Below, in pieces: positions 37,849 through 48,505 of a stretch of 64,000 nt of DNA. Below the pieces are notes generated by a model. That model was given only the letters and a program-made list of their open reading frames with translations. It made no database searches and was not told the DNA's origin. A program made the position numbers and the translations under genes. Every line of letters begins with the position of its first letter. Position 1 is the stretch's first letter. This DNA is from Seohaeicola saemankumensis (GTDB lineage: Bacteria > Pseudomonadota > Alphaproteobacteria > Rhodobacterales > Rhodobacteraceae), in the NCBI RefSeq assembly GCF_021021435.1, contig NZ_JAINWI010000011.1, positions 124,001-188,000 of the forward strand. Reading direction: 5' to 3'.

Positions 37849-38190
37849 TCACAGAAGGGCTGGCAGGCCATTGGCCAGCAGGCAAGTCAACGTGTCCGGC
37901 CGGGACACGATATTGGTCACAAGTTCCACGGTATTGGCCGTGGGGCCGGTGATGCTGTCGGCAGCAAGCGAAAGAAGTTCGCGGCTGCTTGCGTTCTCGA
38001 TGATGCAATCCACGGCAGGCGCCACCGGCACACCGGGAAAACGCTGCACCAGAACCGGCGTGATCGCGGCGCGCGCGGCGTCGCGGGTCAGACGGTCCTG
38101 ATCGGCGGGCGTGCAGGCGGCCAGCGTGGCGGCGCAGAGCACCGCCAGCGACAGCCTGCGCAGTGCGCTTATGCCGGTAACACGGATCAA
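37849..38190 (-). CDS. Small predicted lipoprotein inside the sdh operon
   Basis: 113 aa between sdhA and sdhB. Signal peptide with lipobox LAAC (residues about 23-26), then a short helical periplasmic domain ([20 protein letters not shown]) with two more cysteines (DCIIE, LTCLL) that could form a disulfide. It overlaps sdhA by 4 bp and stops 13 bp before sdhB, so it is translated with the dehydrogenase. A succinate dehydrogenase assembly or envelope role is only suggested by position. Confidence 0.75.
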   Translation of the reverse strand: MIRVTGISALRRLSLAVLCAATLAACTPADQDRLTRDAARAAITPVLVQRFPGVPVAPAVDCIIENASSRELLSLAADSITGPTANTVELVTNIVSRPDTLTCLLANGLPALL

Positions 38191-39992
38191 TAGACCCGCG
38201 CCTTGGGCGCGATCCGCTTCATGTCGATCCCGCCTTCATCCTGATTGGTCAAAGGTTCTGTCACCACACGGCGATAGCTGAGGTCGACATTGGTGCCATC
38301 CACACGCGCGATGGTGTGCTTGCGCCAGTTGGCATCATCCCGATCGGGATAATCCTCATGCGCATGCGCTCCGCGCGATTCCTTGCGCGCTTCGGCACCC
38401 ACGATGGTGGCCAGCGCGTTCGGCATCAGGTTGGTCAGTTCCAGCGTTTCCATCAGGTCGCTGTTCCAGATCAGGCTGCGGTCAGTGACGCTGATATCGT
38501 CCATCTTGCCCGCGACCGCCTGCATCTTGGCAACACCTTCGGCCAGCGTCTTGTCGGTACGGAACACAGCCGCATCCGCCTGCATCGCCTTTTGCATCTC
38601 AAGCCGCAATTCCGCGGTGCCGACATCGCCCTTTGCGTGACGCAGACCGTCGAAACGGTCAAAGGCAAACTGGACCGAGGCCTTGTTGGTGTCCGGAATG
38701 GGCGCACCGGCCTTGACGACCTGCCCTGCCCGGATCGCTGCCGCGCGGCCAAAGACCACAAGGTCGATCAGCGAGTTCGAGCCCAGACGGTTCGCACCGT
38801 GCACCGAGGCACAGCCCGCCTCGCCCACAGCCATCAGGCCGGGCACGATCCGGTCAGGATCATCGGCAGTCGGGTTGATCACCTCGCCCCAATAGTTGGT
38901 CGGGATACCGCCCATATTGTAATGCACGGTCGGCAGAACGGGGATCGGCTCTTTGGTCACGTCCACACCCGCAAAGATGCGCGCGCTTTCCGAGATACCA
39001 GGCAGGCGCAGATGCAGCGCCTCGGGCGGCAGGTGGTTCAGGTGCAGGTGGATATGGTCCTTGTCGCCCCCGACACCGCGCCCTTCACGGATTTCCATCG
39101 TCATGCAGCGCGACACAACATCACGGCTGGCCAGATCCTTATAGGTCGGCGCATAGCGTTCCATGAAACGCTCGCCTTCCGAGTTGGTCAAATAACCGCC
39201 CTCGCCGCGCGCGCCCTCGGTGATCAGGCAGCCCGCGCCATAAATACCGGTCGGGTGGAACTGCACGAATTCCATGTCCTGAAGCGGCAGACCCTGACGC
39301 GCCACCATGCCGTTACCGTCGCCGGTGCAGGTATGCGCGCTGGTCGCGCTGAAATAAGCACGGCCATAGCCGCCCGTCGCAAGCACGACCATCTTGGCCT
39401 TGAACACATGCATCGTGCCGTCGTCCAGCTTCCAGCAGACAACGCCCTGACAAACGCCATCCTCGGACATGATCAGGTCGATAGCGAAATATTCGATATA
39501 GAACTCGGCCTTCTGCTTCAGGCTTTGACCATAAAGCGTGTGCAGAATCGCGTGACCCGTCCGGTCAGCGGCGGCACAAGTGCGCTGCACGGGGGGGCCT
39601 TCACCGAACTCGGTTGTGTGCCCGCCAAAGGGCCGCTGGTAGATCTTGCCCTCTTCCGTGCGGGAAAACGGCACGCCGTAATGCTCAAGCTCGTAAACCG
39701 CCTTGGGGGCTTCACGCGCGAGATATTCCATCGCATCGGTATCGCCCAGCCAGTCCGAGCCTTTGACCGTGTCATACATATGCCACTGCCAGTGATCCGG
39801 TCCCATGTTCGACAGGGATGCCGCGATGCCGCCCTGTGCTGCCACGGTGTGGCTGCGCGTCGGGAACACCTTGGTCACGCAAGCGGTGCGAAGTCCCTGC
39901 TCGGCCATGCCCAGCGTCGCGCGCAGACCGGCACCGCCGGCCCCAACAACCACGACATCATAGTCATGGGTTTCGTATTCATAAGCTGCCAT
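38187..39992 (-). CDS. sdhA: Succinate dehydrogenase flavoprotein subunit
   Basis: 601 aa. Oxidises succinate to fumarate with covalent FAD at the cytoplasmic face of the inner membrane. The FAD site is [20 protein letters not shown]; the covalent-FAD His lies in [13 protein letters not shown]; active-site blocks are [22 protein letters not shown] and [12 protein letters not shown]. Full length and without gaps. Upstream sdhC and sdhD, downstream the lipoprotein gene and sdhB. Confidence 0.98.
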   Translation of the reverse strand: MAAYEYETHDYDVVVVGAGGAGLRATLGMAEQGLRTACVTKVFPTRSHTVAAQGGIAASLSNMGPDHWQWHMYDTVKGSDWLGDTDAMEYLAREAPKAVYELEHYGVPFSRTEEGKIYQRPFGGHTTEFGEGPPVQRTCAAADRTGHAILHTLYGQSLKQKAEFYIEYFAIDLIMSEDGVCQGVVCWKLDDGTMHVFKAKMVVLATGGYGRAYFSATSAHTCTGDGNGMVARQGLPLQDMEFVQFHPTGIYGAGCLITEGARGEGGYLTNSEGERFMERYAPTYKDLASRDVVSRCMTMEIREGRGVGGDKDHIHLHLNHLPPEALHLRLPGISESARIFAGVDVTKEPIPVLPTVHYNMGGIPTNYWGEVINPTADDPDRIVPGLMAVGEAGCASVHGANRLGSNSLIDLVVFGRAAAIRAGQVVKAGAPIPDTNKASVQFAFDRFDGLRHAKGDVGTAELRLEMQKAMQADAAVFRTDKTLAEGVAKMQAVAGKMDDISVTDRSLIWNSDLMETLELTNLMPNALATIVGAEARKESRGAHAHEDYPDRDDANWRKHTIARVDGTNVDLSYRRVVTEPLTNQDEGGIDMKRIAPKARVY

Positions 39993-40010
39993 TGCAACAG
40001 TCTCCGAAGT

Positions 40011-40382
40011 TTAAAGCGCGATCTTGGCGATGGCGAACAGCCCGGTAGCTGCGGCGCCATAGCTCAGGCAGGTCACCGCGATGATCACGATCTTCTGCGT
40101 TGTGCCGTGGACATAGTCCTCGATCATGGTTTGGGCACCATCGTTGAAATGTTTAAATCCGACGATCAGTGTCAGCGCCGCGATAATCGCCGGAAATGGC
40201 CGCGCGAACGTGGCCAGCACGTCGGCATGCGATGCGCCCAGCATTGGCCCGAAGGAGAACACGAAAAGCGGGATCAGCACCAGCAGCGCAACAGAGGATA
40301 CTTTCATCGACCAGAAATGGGCGGTGCCCGATTTGGCAGAACCCATCCCCGAGGCGCGTTTGCGGTCAGTCAGGTAACGCAT
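40011..40382 (-). CDS. sdhD: Succinate dehydrogenase membrane anchor subunit
   Basis: 123 aa with three membrane helices. The heme/quinone region reads GFKHFNDGAQTMIEDYVHG, with the conserved His and the Asp-Tyr pair near the ubiquinone site. Starts 12 bp after the sdhC stop. Position and the DY motif identify it, although SdhD proteins are weakly conserved. Confidence 0.92.
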   Translation of the reverse strand: MRYLTDRKRASGMGSAKSGTAHFWSMKVSSVALLVLIPLFVFSFGPMLGASHADVLATFARPFPAIIAALTLIVGFKHFNDGAQTMIEDYVHGTTQKIVIIAVTCLSYGAAATGLFAIAKIAL

Positions 40383-40394
40383 GTCTCAGCCCTC

Positions 40395-40778
40395 TCAGAT
40401 CACAACAACGGTCAGCAGGGTCAGCAGGACCGACCCGCCGATTACCGCATAGCCCAGCTTGTAGGCGGTATCGAGATCCAGACCCATCGCATTGTCCCAG
40501 ATCAGATGCCGGATGCCTGCCAGCGTGTGGTACCACAGCCCCCAGAGCGACAGCACCATGACAAGATCGCCGAACCAGCTTGTCAGCACACCGTCCGCGA
40601 CGGCAAAATATTCGGGCGAGGTCGCCGCAGCCAGAAACCACCAGACGACCAGCAACGCCGACACCAGCATCGCATTGCCGGTAATCCGCGTCAGGATCGA
40701 GGTCATAGATGTCAGCTGCGGGCGATAGATTGACAGGTGCGGCGAAAGCGGGCGGTTGCCCCGGTTCACGTCAGCCAT
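40395..40778 (-). CDS. sdhC: Succinate dehydrogenase cytochrome b556 subunit
   Basis: 127 aa, three membrane helices. Signature SPHLSIYRPQLTSMTSILTR near the N-terminus (Ser and Arg near the quinone) and HTLAGIRHLIWD with the heme-ligand His. First gene of the sdh operon; AAGGGA precedes the start. Three TTTGTGATCACAAA-type palindromes lie 170-330 bp upstream. Confidence 0.96.
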   Translation of the reverse strand: MADVNRGNRPLSPHLSIYRPQLTSMTSILTRITGNAMLVSALLVVWWFLAAATSPEYFAVADGVLTSWFGDLVMVLSLWGLWYHTLAGIRHLIWDNAMGLDLDTAYKLGYAVIGGSVLLTLLTVVVI

Positions 40779-41100
40779 GTGTCCCTTCCTTCTTGGGTTG
40801 CGAAGGAACCGGGGTGCCCGACATGTGCACGACGATCTTCCTTCGATGCCTTTGCGGCCTTGATACTCTTTTTAGCGTCCCTGTCACGTCAGCACAGCCC
40901 CGTAACACAGAAAAAACCGCGCGAATTGACGCAAGAATAGCTTTCGTGATCACAAGTCGATTATGTGTGATCACAAAAATTGCTGCGTGAGCGTGATTTC
41001 GGGAATCAACCTGCCGCAAAGACCGTTGATCCCGCCCCGACACAGCAAGAGTTCCGCAGTGTGACCGCAAGGCATTGAAAACGGGGCCGCCCGTTTGTGA
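40779..41100. other. 322-bp non-coding region: sdh upstream regulatory region
   Basis: No plausible gene. It contains two GTGATCAC palindromes (40946-40953 and 40967-40974) and reaches into a third that spans the mch stop codon. A leader of about 165 bases would separate the paired sites from sdhC. A clear -35/-10 pair was not identified. Confidence 0.7.
40943..40977. promoter_or_regulatory. Paired GTGATCAC palindromes upstream of sdhC
   Basis: TTCGTGATCACAAG and TGTGTGATCACAAA, with centres exactly 21 bp (two helical turns) apart. The same paired layout occurs upstream of sucC. Likely a dimeric regulator binding side by side on one DNA face. GntR-type regulators of TCA genes in Rhodobacter (AkgR) are candidates by function; the site match is not verified. 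Confidence 0.65.
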
Positions 41101-41107
41101 TCACAAA
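41094..41107. promoter_or_regulatory. Perfect TTTGTGATCACAAA palindrome at the mch stop codon
   Basis: A perfect 14-bp palindrome that includes the mch TGA stop. It lies 151 bp beyond the paired sites (centre to centre) on the side away from sdhC. Could be an auxiliary operator for sdh. Confidence 0.55.
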
Positions 41108-42162
41108 GGCATCAGCGCCCAGTAGTCCAGATCCAGCAGGACATGCGGCTGATACTTGCCGTCATCGCTTTTCAACCGGAACGCACCGGCGGCGTTATTG
41201 GCGACCAGACGCAATCGGATCGCACCGACACCGGGCACGTTCGTTTCGGCCTTGTCCAGCACCTCGGACCATGCGCGGATCGTGTCGCCGCTAAAGCAGG
41301 GGTTCGCATGCGCGCCCGCGTTCAGACCGACGATCATCTGGGCATTGGCCAAGCCGTTGAACGACAGCGCCCGCGCCATGCTGATCACATGCCCGCCATA
41401 GATCAACCGCCGCCCGTCCGCACGCTGTGTCGCGTCGAAATGCACCTTGGCGGTGTTCTGCCACAGACGAGTGGCGATCATATGCTCGGCTTCCTCGATC
41501 GTGACACCGTCGACATGGTCGATTGTCTCGCCGATCTCGTAGTCGCGCCAGCGATGCGGTTCGCCCGATTGGGTGAAATCGTAATTGGTGAAATCCAGAC
41601 TTTCGGGCACGACCAGTTGATCGGGGGTCAGCACGGGGGCCAGTTCGGGGATGACCGTCTCGGGCGTTGGCGCGTCGAAATCGTTTTTCCGCACCATGAC
41701 CCAACGCACATATTCCAGCACAACCTCGTCCCGCTGGTTCAGACCACGCGTGCGGACATAGACCACGCCGGACTGGCCATTGGAATTCTGCTTTAGCCCG
41801 ATCACTTCCGAGGTCGAGCGGATCGTATCGCCTGCATAGACGGGCTTCAGCCACCGCCCCTGCGCATAACCCAGATTGGCAATCGCATTCAGCGAGATAT
41901 CGGGCACCGTCTTGCCAAAGACGATATGGAAAGCCGCCATATCATCCAGCGGGCTTTGCGGCAGGCCGCAATTGCGCGCGAATTCATCCGAGGAATGCAG
42001 CGCATGCCGCGCGGGATAAAGCGCATGATACAGCGCGCGTTCTCCGCCAGACACAGTGCGCGGCACGGCATGTTCGATCACCTGACCGATAGTGTAATCC
42101 TCGAAGAAACGTCCGGCGCTTGTCTTGATCGGAACGACATGGAACTGCGAATGCTGCATCAT
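41101..42162 (-). CDS. mch: Mesaconyl-CoA hydratase (MaoC-like, beta-methylmalyl-CoA dehydratase)
   Basis: 353 aa with two MaoC-type hot-dog halves. The N-terminal half opens GRFFEDYTIGQVIEHAVPRTVS, the C-terminal half RWRDYEIGETIDHVDGVTIEEAEH, with HVISMARALSFNGLANAQ later. This duplicated form is the Mch enzyme that hydrates mesaconyl-C1-CoA to beta-methylmalyl-CoA in the ethylmalonyl-CoA pathway. It overlaps the DUF1737 gene (ATGA) and is the last gene of the mcl operon. Two adjacent ATGs at 42162/42159; GGGAGAG upstream. Confidence 0.93.
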   Translation of the reverse strand: MMQHSQFHVVPIKTSAGRFFEDYTIGQVIEHAVPRTVSGGERALYHALYPARHALHSSDEFARNCGLPQSPLDDMAAFHIVFGKTVPDISLNAIANLGYAQGRWLKPVYAGDTIRSTSEVIGLKQNSNGQSGVVYVRTRGLNQRDEVVLEYVRWVMVRKNDFDAPTPETVIPELAPVLTPDQLVVPESLDFTNYDFTQSGEPHRWRDYEIGETIDHVDGVTIEEAEHMIATRLWQNTAKVHFDATQRADGRRLIYGGHVISMARALSFNGLANAQMIVGLNAGAHANPCFSGDTIRAWSEVLDKAETNVPGVGAIRLRLVANNAAGAFRLKSDDGKYQPHVLLDLDYWALMPL

Positions 42163-42365
42163 TGCTCTCCCAGCTTCATGGCCGGATCATAAGTCTTGCC
42201 CGCAACCTCTTTGGTAACCGCCTGCCCGCAGCGCATCACGCCGTTGGCCGCGTCAAAAGCATAGGTCGGATCGCCATAAAGCACCCATCCCTTGTTCAGC
42301 GCATCCGTCACCTTGTGACAGAATGCAGATGTGTCATCGGCGGTTAGCAAACGAAATAGCATCAT
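42159..42365 (-). CDS. DUF1737 domain-containing protein
   Basis: 68 aa, whole protein is the DUF1737 domain: FRLLTADDTSAFCHKVTDAL followed by NKGWVLYGDPTYAFD and the MRCGQAV segment. Cytosolic, function unknown, common in Rhodobacteraceae next to this operon's genes. Starts 5 bp after the nnrU-like gene and overlaps mch by 4 bp, so it is tightly co-expressed with the pathway genes. Confidence 0.85.
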   Translation of the reverse strand: MMLFRLLTADDTSAFCHKVTDALNKGWVLYGDPTYAFDAANGVMRCGQAVTKEVAGKTYDPAMKLGEQ

Positions 42366-42370
42366 CGGTT

Positions 42371-42916
42371 TTATCCAGGGAAAGGCCAGACGCCCAACCA
42401 GGCGTGGACGGCGGTCATGACGGCAAACAGGACAAGGGTGATCACTACCAGAAGGATATCCTTCTTGGCATCACCGGGTTCCGGGCGCACCCATGGCCCC
42501 GCGCGGTTGATCAGGATCACCGACCCCACAGCCCATGCCAGCAAGCCACCGAACAGGATGATCGAGGCCAGATCGCCATTCACCAGCAAATGCGCCACCG
42601 CCCAGATCTTGACCGCTGTCAGTTGTGGATGCCGCATCTTGCCACGCAAACGGCCTGTCGTGGCACTCATTCCGTAGACGAAGACTGCGACCAGCATCAT
42701 CAGATTGTTCAGATGCACGGTCCAGCTTGGCGGTGCCCAGACATGGATGAACTCGGCCCCGCGATAGCCGAAAATCATCATCAACAGGCTCGCCACGATG
42801 GCGACAGCCACAAGACCCTTGCCTTTGTCACCCATCGCCGCGCGTTGTTCGGGCGCGAAGCGTTTGAAATAATGGGCGGCGGCCCAAAGGATAACACCGA
42901 GGCTCAGAAGGATCAT
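42371..42916 (-). CDS. NnrU family membrane protein
   Basis: 181 aa with about five membrane helices. Landmarks are GYRGAEFIHVWAPPSW, the HLNNLMMLVAVFVYGM helix and RHPQLTAVKIWAVAHLLVNGDLAS with the conserved His residues of the NnrU group (related to isoprenoid-acting membrane enzymes). First described beside nitrite-reductase genes, but no denitrification genes are here. In this window it sits between mcl and DUF1737, in the ethylmalonyl-CoA operon. Confidence 0.88.
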   Translation of the reverse strand: MILLSLGVILWAAAHYFKRFAPEQRAAMGDKGKGLVAVAIVASLLMMIFGYRGAEFIHVWAPPSWTVHLNNLMMLVAVFVYGMSATTGRLRGKMRHPQLTAVKIWAVAHLLVNGDLASIILFGGLLAWAVGSVILINRAGPWVRPEPGDAKKDILLVVITLVLFAVMTAVHAWLGVWPFPG

Positions 42917-42930
42917 TTGCGACGCTCCAC

Positions 42931-43776
42931 TTAAAGGGATGCGATGGCGGATGCCATGGCGAGGGTTTTCTTGGCGGTCTCAACATGCAGGTTTTCGACG
43001 ATCTTGCCATCCACAACAGCAACGCCCTGCCCGCTGGCCTGCACCTCTTCATAGGCCGAAATCTGGCGGCGGGCCAGTTCGACCTCGGCCTCTGACGGGG
43101 CAAACACCGCGTTGGTGACATCGACCTGCGCGGGATGGATCAGGGTCTTGCCGTCAAAGCCCAGATCACGGCCCTGCTCGCATTCGGCACGCAGGCCCTC
43201 GTCATCCTTGAACTGGTTGTAGACACCATCAATCACAATCACACCCTCGGCGCGCGCGGCCATCAAGATGGTCTGCAGGGCCATTTGCAGCGGCAGTCGA
43301 TCCGCACGGAAGCGGCAATTCAGCTCTTTCGCCAGATCGTTGGTGCCCGCGACAAAGCCTGTCAGTTGCGGATGCGCGGCAATCTCGGCTGCATTCAAGA
43401 TGCCTTGCGGTGTTTCCATCATCGCCCAGATCGGCGTGCCATTGCCCAGCATATCCGACAGCGCCTGCACATCCGCGGCGGAATTCACCTTGGGCAGCAG
43501 GAACACATCTGCGCCCGCATCGCGCAATGCGGCGACATCACCGGCTCCCCATGCGCTATCCAGCCCATTGATTCGGATGATCCGCACCTTGTTGCCATAG
43601 CCGCCCACGGCCAAAGCCTGCGCCAGCGTCGCGCGCGCCTCGACCTTGGCATCGGGGGATACAGCGTCTTCCAGATCAAAGATGATCGCATCGACGGGCA
43701 AGTCCCGCGCCTTTTCAAGCGCACGTTCTTTCGAGCCGGGAATATAGAGAACCGAGCGATAGGGGCGGATGTCCAT
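42931..43776 (-). CDS. CoA-ester lyase family protein, malyl-CoA thioesterase (Mcl2)-like
   Basis: 281 aa, HpcH/HpaI aldolase-citrate lyase family. Mg/CoA site blocks are RSVLYIPGSKERALEKA, IIFDLEDAVSPD, MMETPQGILNA and AGTNDLAKEL; C-terminal FDGKTLIHPAQV. In the ethylmalonyl-CoA pathway Mcl1 cleaves beta-methylmalyl-CoA and Mcl2 hydrolyses (3S)-malyl-CoA to malate. The length and N-terminus fit the shorter Mcl2 type better than Mcl1 (about 318 aa); the two cannot be separated with certainty here. ATG 43776 follows AAGGAAG. First gene of the operon ending in mch. Confidence 0.85.
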   Translation of the reverse strand: MDIRPYRSVLYIPGSKERALEKARDLPVDAIIFDLEDAVSPDAKVEARATLAQALAVGGYGNKVRIIRINGLDSAWGAGDVAALRDAGADVFLLPKVNSAADVQALSDMLGNGTPIWAMMETPQGILNAAEIAAHPQLTGFVAGTNDLAKELNCRFRADRLPLQMALQTILMAARAEGVIVIDGVYNQFKDDEGLRAECEQGRDLGFDGKTLIHPAQVDVTNAVFAPSEAEVELARRQISAYEEVQASGQGVAVVDGKIVENLHVETAKKTLAMASAIASL

Positions 43777-43847
43777 GGCTTGAGTCTTCCTTGTAATTAT
43801 CTTGCGTAGGGATGGCATTTTTTGGTGGAAACCTTCAAGGCCATTCG

Positions 43848-43862
43848 TGCCGCAATGCAGAA
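43848..43862. promoter_or_regulatory. Putative ethylmalonyl-CoA pathway element upstream of mcl
   Basis: TGCCGCAATGCAGAA, 72-86 bp before the mcl-like gene start and identical to the 15-mer upstream of ccr in the same orientation to the gene. Confidence 0.45.
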
Positions 43863-43972
43863 AAAAGCGCATGCGACAGCATACAGGAAGATCGGCTGGC
43901 GCGCATCGTTAACCTTAATGAAACCTTGCCACCGCAATCTGGACAGGTGGCATATCGGGAAAGGCTGGCACA

Positions 43973-44287
43973 ATGCGACATGCGAAGACTGTTTTGACGG
44001 CAACGCTGAGCCTTCTGGGGTTGGCCGCGCCCGCCATCGCGCTGGATACCCGCAACTGTGCGCCACGCGACACGGTCGTGGACCGGCTGGCCAATACCTA
44101 TGGCGAAACGCGCCGGTCGATGGGGTTGGGCGCGAACAATGCTGTGGTCGAGGTTTTTGCCAGCAATGACAGCGGCAGTTGGACGATCACAGTCACCCTG
44201 CCCAACGGAATCACCTGCCTCGTCGCCAGCGGTCAGGCGTTCGAGGCGCTGGCCGACGCCCCGCCTGCCAAAGGTAACGGGGCCTGA
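43973..44287 (+). CDS. Small secreted hypothetical protein
   Basis: 104 aa. Clean signal peptide ending PAIALD; mature part begins DTRNCAPRDTVVDRLANTYG and has two cysteines (RNCAP, ITCLV) that may pair. No known domain recognised. Divergent from the mcl operon and convergent with the TauE/SafE gene 10 bp away. Confidence 0.7.
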   Translation: MRHAKTVLTATLSLLGLAAPAIALDTRNCAPRDTVVDRLANTYGETRRSMGLGANNAVVEVFASNDSGSWTITVTLPNGITCLVASGQAFEALADAPPAKGNGA

Positions 44288-44297
44288 AGCCCCTGTT

Positions 44298-45050
44298 TCA
44301 GGTCAGCGCGTCCCAGATCAGCTTGCACCCCGTCACCGTCAGCAAAACATAGGTCAGGGCAAAGAAGGCCCGTTCCGGCACGACGTGATGCGCCTTCACG
44401 CCCAGCCATGCCCCCAGCAAGGCAACAGGGGCAAGGATCAGATCGGCCAGCAATGTTTGCGCCGTGAAAATGCCCAGAAAGGCATAAGGCACGAATTTGG
44501 CGATATTGACCGCCCAGAAGACAATCACCGTTGTCGCCTGGAACGGGGTCTTGCCCAGCTTGCGCGACAACAGCCACACAGCGGCGGGCGGTCCGCCCGC
44601 ATGGCTGACGAAACTGGTAAACCCCGCAGTCGCCCCCGCCAGCGCCCCCGCCCAAAGGGGCAACTCTGCCCGCGCTGCGCGGATCAAGCCAAGCTTCAAA
44701 CCCAACTGCCATGCCACGAAGCCCACAGAAATGACCCCGATCAGCAGACGGAATACATCGGCATTGGCAATGGTATAGAGCCACGCGCCCAAGGCGACCC
44801 CCGGCAATGCGCCGAGGATCAGCAGCTTGGCGTCAGGCGCGCTCCATTTCTTCCAGTAGGGGCGCAGATTGGCCGCATCCATCAGCATCAGAAGCGGCAA
44901 CATGATGCCCAGCGCCTGCCCCGGCTCCAGCACCAGCGCCAGAATCGAAGCGGCGGCGAAAGCGGCCCCTGACCCGAAACCGCCCTTGGAAATCCCTGCA
45001 AACAGAACCGCCGGAGCCGCCACCATGAAAAACTGCAAGTCCAGCTCCAT
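44298..45050 (-). CDS. TauE/SafE family membrane transporter (second copy)
   Basis: 250 aa, about eight helices. It has the family glycine-rich motif GISKGGFGSGAAFAA near the N-terminus and a repeat at GATAGFTSFVSHAGGPPAAVWLL, a form distinct from the copy at 23 kb. Export of a small organosulfur or other anion is the family-level guess. Single gene, divergent from mdh. Confidence 0.88.
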   Translation of the reverse strand: MELDLQFFMVAAPAVLFAGISKGGFGSGAAFAAASILALVLEPGQALGIMLPLLMLMDAANLRPYWKKWSAPDAKLLILGALPGVALGAWLYTIANADVFRLLIGVISVGFVAWQLGLKLGLIRAARAELPLWAGALAGATAGFTSFVSHAGGPPAAVWLLSRKLGKTPFQATTVIVFWAVNIAKFVPYAFLGIFTAQTLLADLILAPVALLGAWLGVKAHHVVPERAFFALTYVLLTVTGCKLIWDALT

Positions 45051-45068
45051 CTTCGGCCCTGCTCCTGA

Positions 45069-46175
<1,107 letters not shown>

Positions 46176-46188
46176 TCCGCACCCGAAA

Positions 46189-46210
46189 CAGGTTTCGCTG
46201 GCGAAACCTG
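46189..46210 (+). other. Hairpin after mdh
   Basis: CAGGTTTCG and CGAAACCTG around a CTGG loop, 14 bp past the mdh stop, without a T run. May protect the mdh 3' end. Confidence 0.4.
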
Positions 46211-46225
46211 TGATACATCCTGTCG

Positions 46226-46255
46226 GGGCTGGCCAAGTGCCAGCCCTGATTCTTT
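46226..46255 (+). terminator. Probable terminator of mdh
   Basis: GGGCTGGC and GCCAGCCC around a CAAGT loop, followed by TGATTCTTT. The T run is interrupted, so termination may be partial. Confidence 0.6.
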
Positions 46256-46285
46256 ACCAGACAGGCCAATCCTCGTGAATCCAGC

Positions 46286-46320
46286 TTTGTGATCACAGAT
46301 TTTAAGCGTGTGATCACAAA
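46286..46320. promoter_or_regulatory. Paired GTGATCAC palindromes upstream of sucC
   Basis: TTTGTGATCACAGA and CGTGTGATCACAAA with centres 21 bp apart, 100-140 bp before the sucC start. Same core, flanks and spacing as the sdhC pair, indicating a shared regulator of the two TCA operons. Confidence 0.65.
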
Positions 46321-46425
46321 CGTCGAATTTCACGCTCAAAACCCCCAAAAGCGCAAAAAACCGTTTATTATTCGTGCAACCTTGTGTCACACCCCGCCTT
46401 GAATGCAGCAAGACGGGACAATTTC

Positions 46426-47619
<1,194 letters not shown>

Positions 47620-47623
47620 GAGC

Positions 47624-48505
47624 ATGGCAGTTCTCGTAAACGAAAACACCAAGGTTATCTGTCAGGGCTTCACCGGCTCGCAGGGCACCTTCCACTCGGA
47701 ACAGGCCATTGCCTACGGCACAAAGATGGTCGGCGGTGTGACGCCGGGCAAAGGGGGGTCCACCCACCTGAACCTGCCGGTCTTCAACTCGGTCCATGAG
47801 GCCAAGCATGTGACCGACGCCAATGCTTCGGTGATCTATGTGCCGCCACCCTTCGCAGCGGACTCGATCCTGGAAGCGATCGACGCCGAGATGGAACTGA
47901 TCGTCTGCATCACCGAAGGCATTCCGGTGCTGGACATGATGAAGGTCAAGCGCGCGCTGGAGGGATCGAAATCCCGCCTGATCGGGCCGAACTGCCCCGG
48001 CGTCATCACGCCCGGTGCCTGCAAGATCGGCATCATGCCCGGCCATATCCACAAGCGTGGCTCTGTCGGCGTGGTCTCGCGTTCGGGCACGCTGACCTAT
48101 GAAGCGGTCAAACAGACCTCTGATTCCGGTCTGGGCCAGTCCTCGGCCGTGGGGATCGGTGGCGACCCGATCAAGGGAACCGAGCATATCGACGTGCTGG
48201 AAATGTTCCTGGCCGACCCCGAAACCCAGTCGATCATCATGATCGGCGAGATCGGTGGCAGTGCGGAAGAAGAAGCGGCGCAGTTCCTCAAGGACGAGAA
48301 AAAGCGCGGCCGCTGGAAGCCGACCGCTGGCTTTATCGCGGGCCGCACAGCCCCCAAAGGCCGCCGCATGGGCCATGCTGGTGCCATCGTCGCCGGTGGC
48401 AAGGGCGATGCGGAAAGCAAGATCGAAGCGATGAAATCCGCAGGGATCATCGTGGCTGAAAGCCCCGCCGGTCTGGGCGAGGCCGTATTGAAGGCGATCG
48501 GATGA
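47624..48505 (+). CDS. sucD: Succinate-CoA ligase, alpha subunit
   Basis: 293 aa. CoA-binding Rossmann domain with [19 protein letters not shown] and [12 protein letters not shown]; the phosphorylated catalytic His is in [21 protein letters not shown]. It overlaps the following alpha/beta hydrolase gene by 4 bp. Confidence 0.98.
   Translation: MAVLVNENTKVICQGFTGSQGTFHSEQAIAYGTKMVGGVTPGKGGSTHLNLPVFNSVHEAKHVTDANASVIYVPPPFAADSILEAIDAEMELIVCITEGIPVLDMMKVKRALEGSKSRLIGPNCPGVITPGACKIGIMPGHIHKRGSVGVVSRSGTLTYEAVKQTSDSGLGQSSAVGIGGDPIKGTEHIDVLEMFLADPETQSIIMIGEIGGSAEEEAAQFLKDEKKRGRWKPTAGFIAGRTAPKGRRMGHAGAIVAGGKGDAESKIEAMKSAGIIVAESPAGLGEAVLKAIG

Noticed and set aside
38316-40733. 805-codon plus-strand open frame over sdhA-sdhD-sdhC
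   Set aside because: Antisense to well-identified sdh genes, with shadow-type composition.
42438-42445. GTGATCAC inside the nnrU-like gene
   Set aside because: Coding, GGG/TAC flanks, no partner site.
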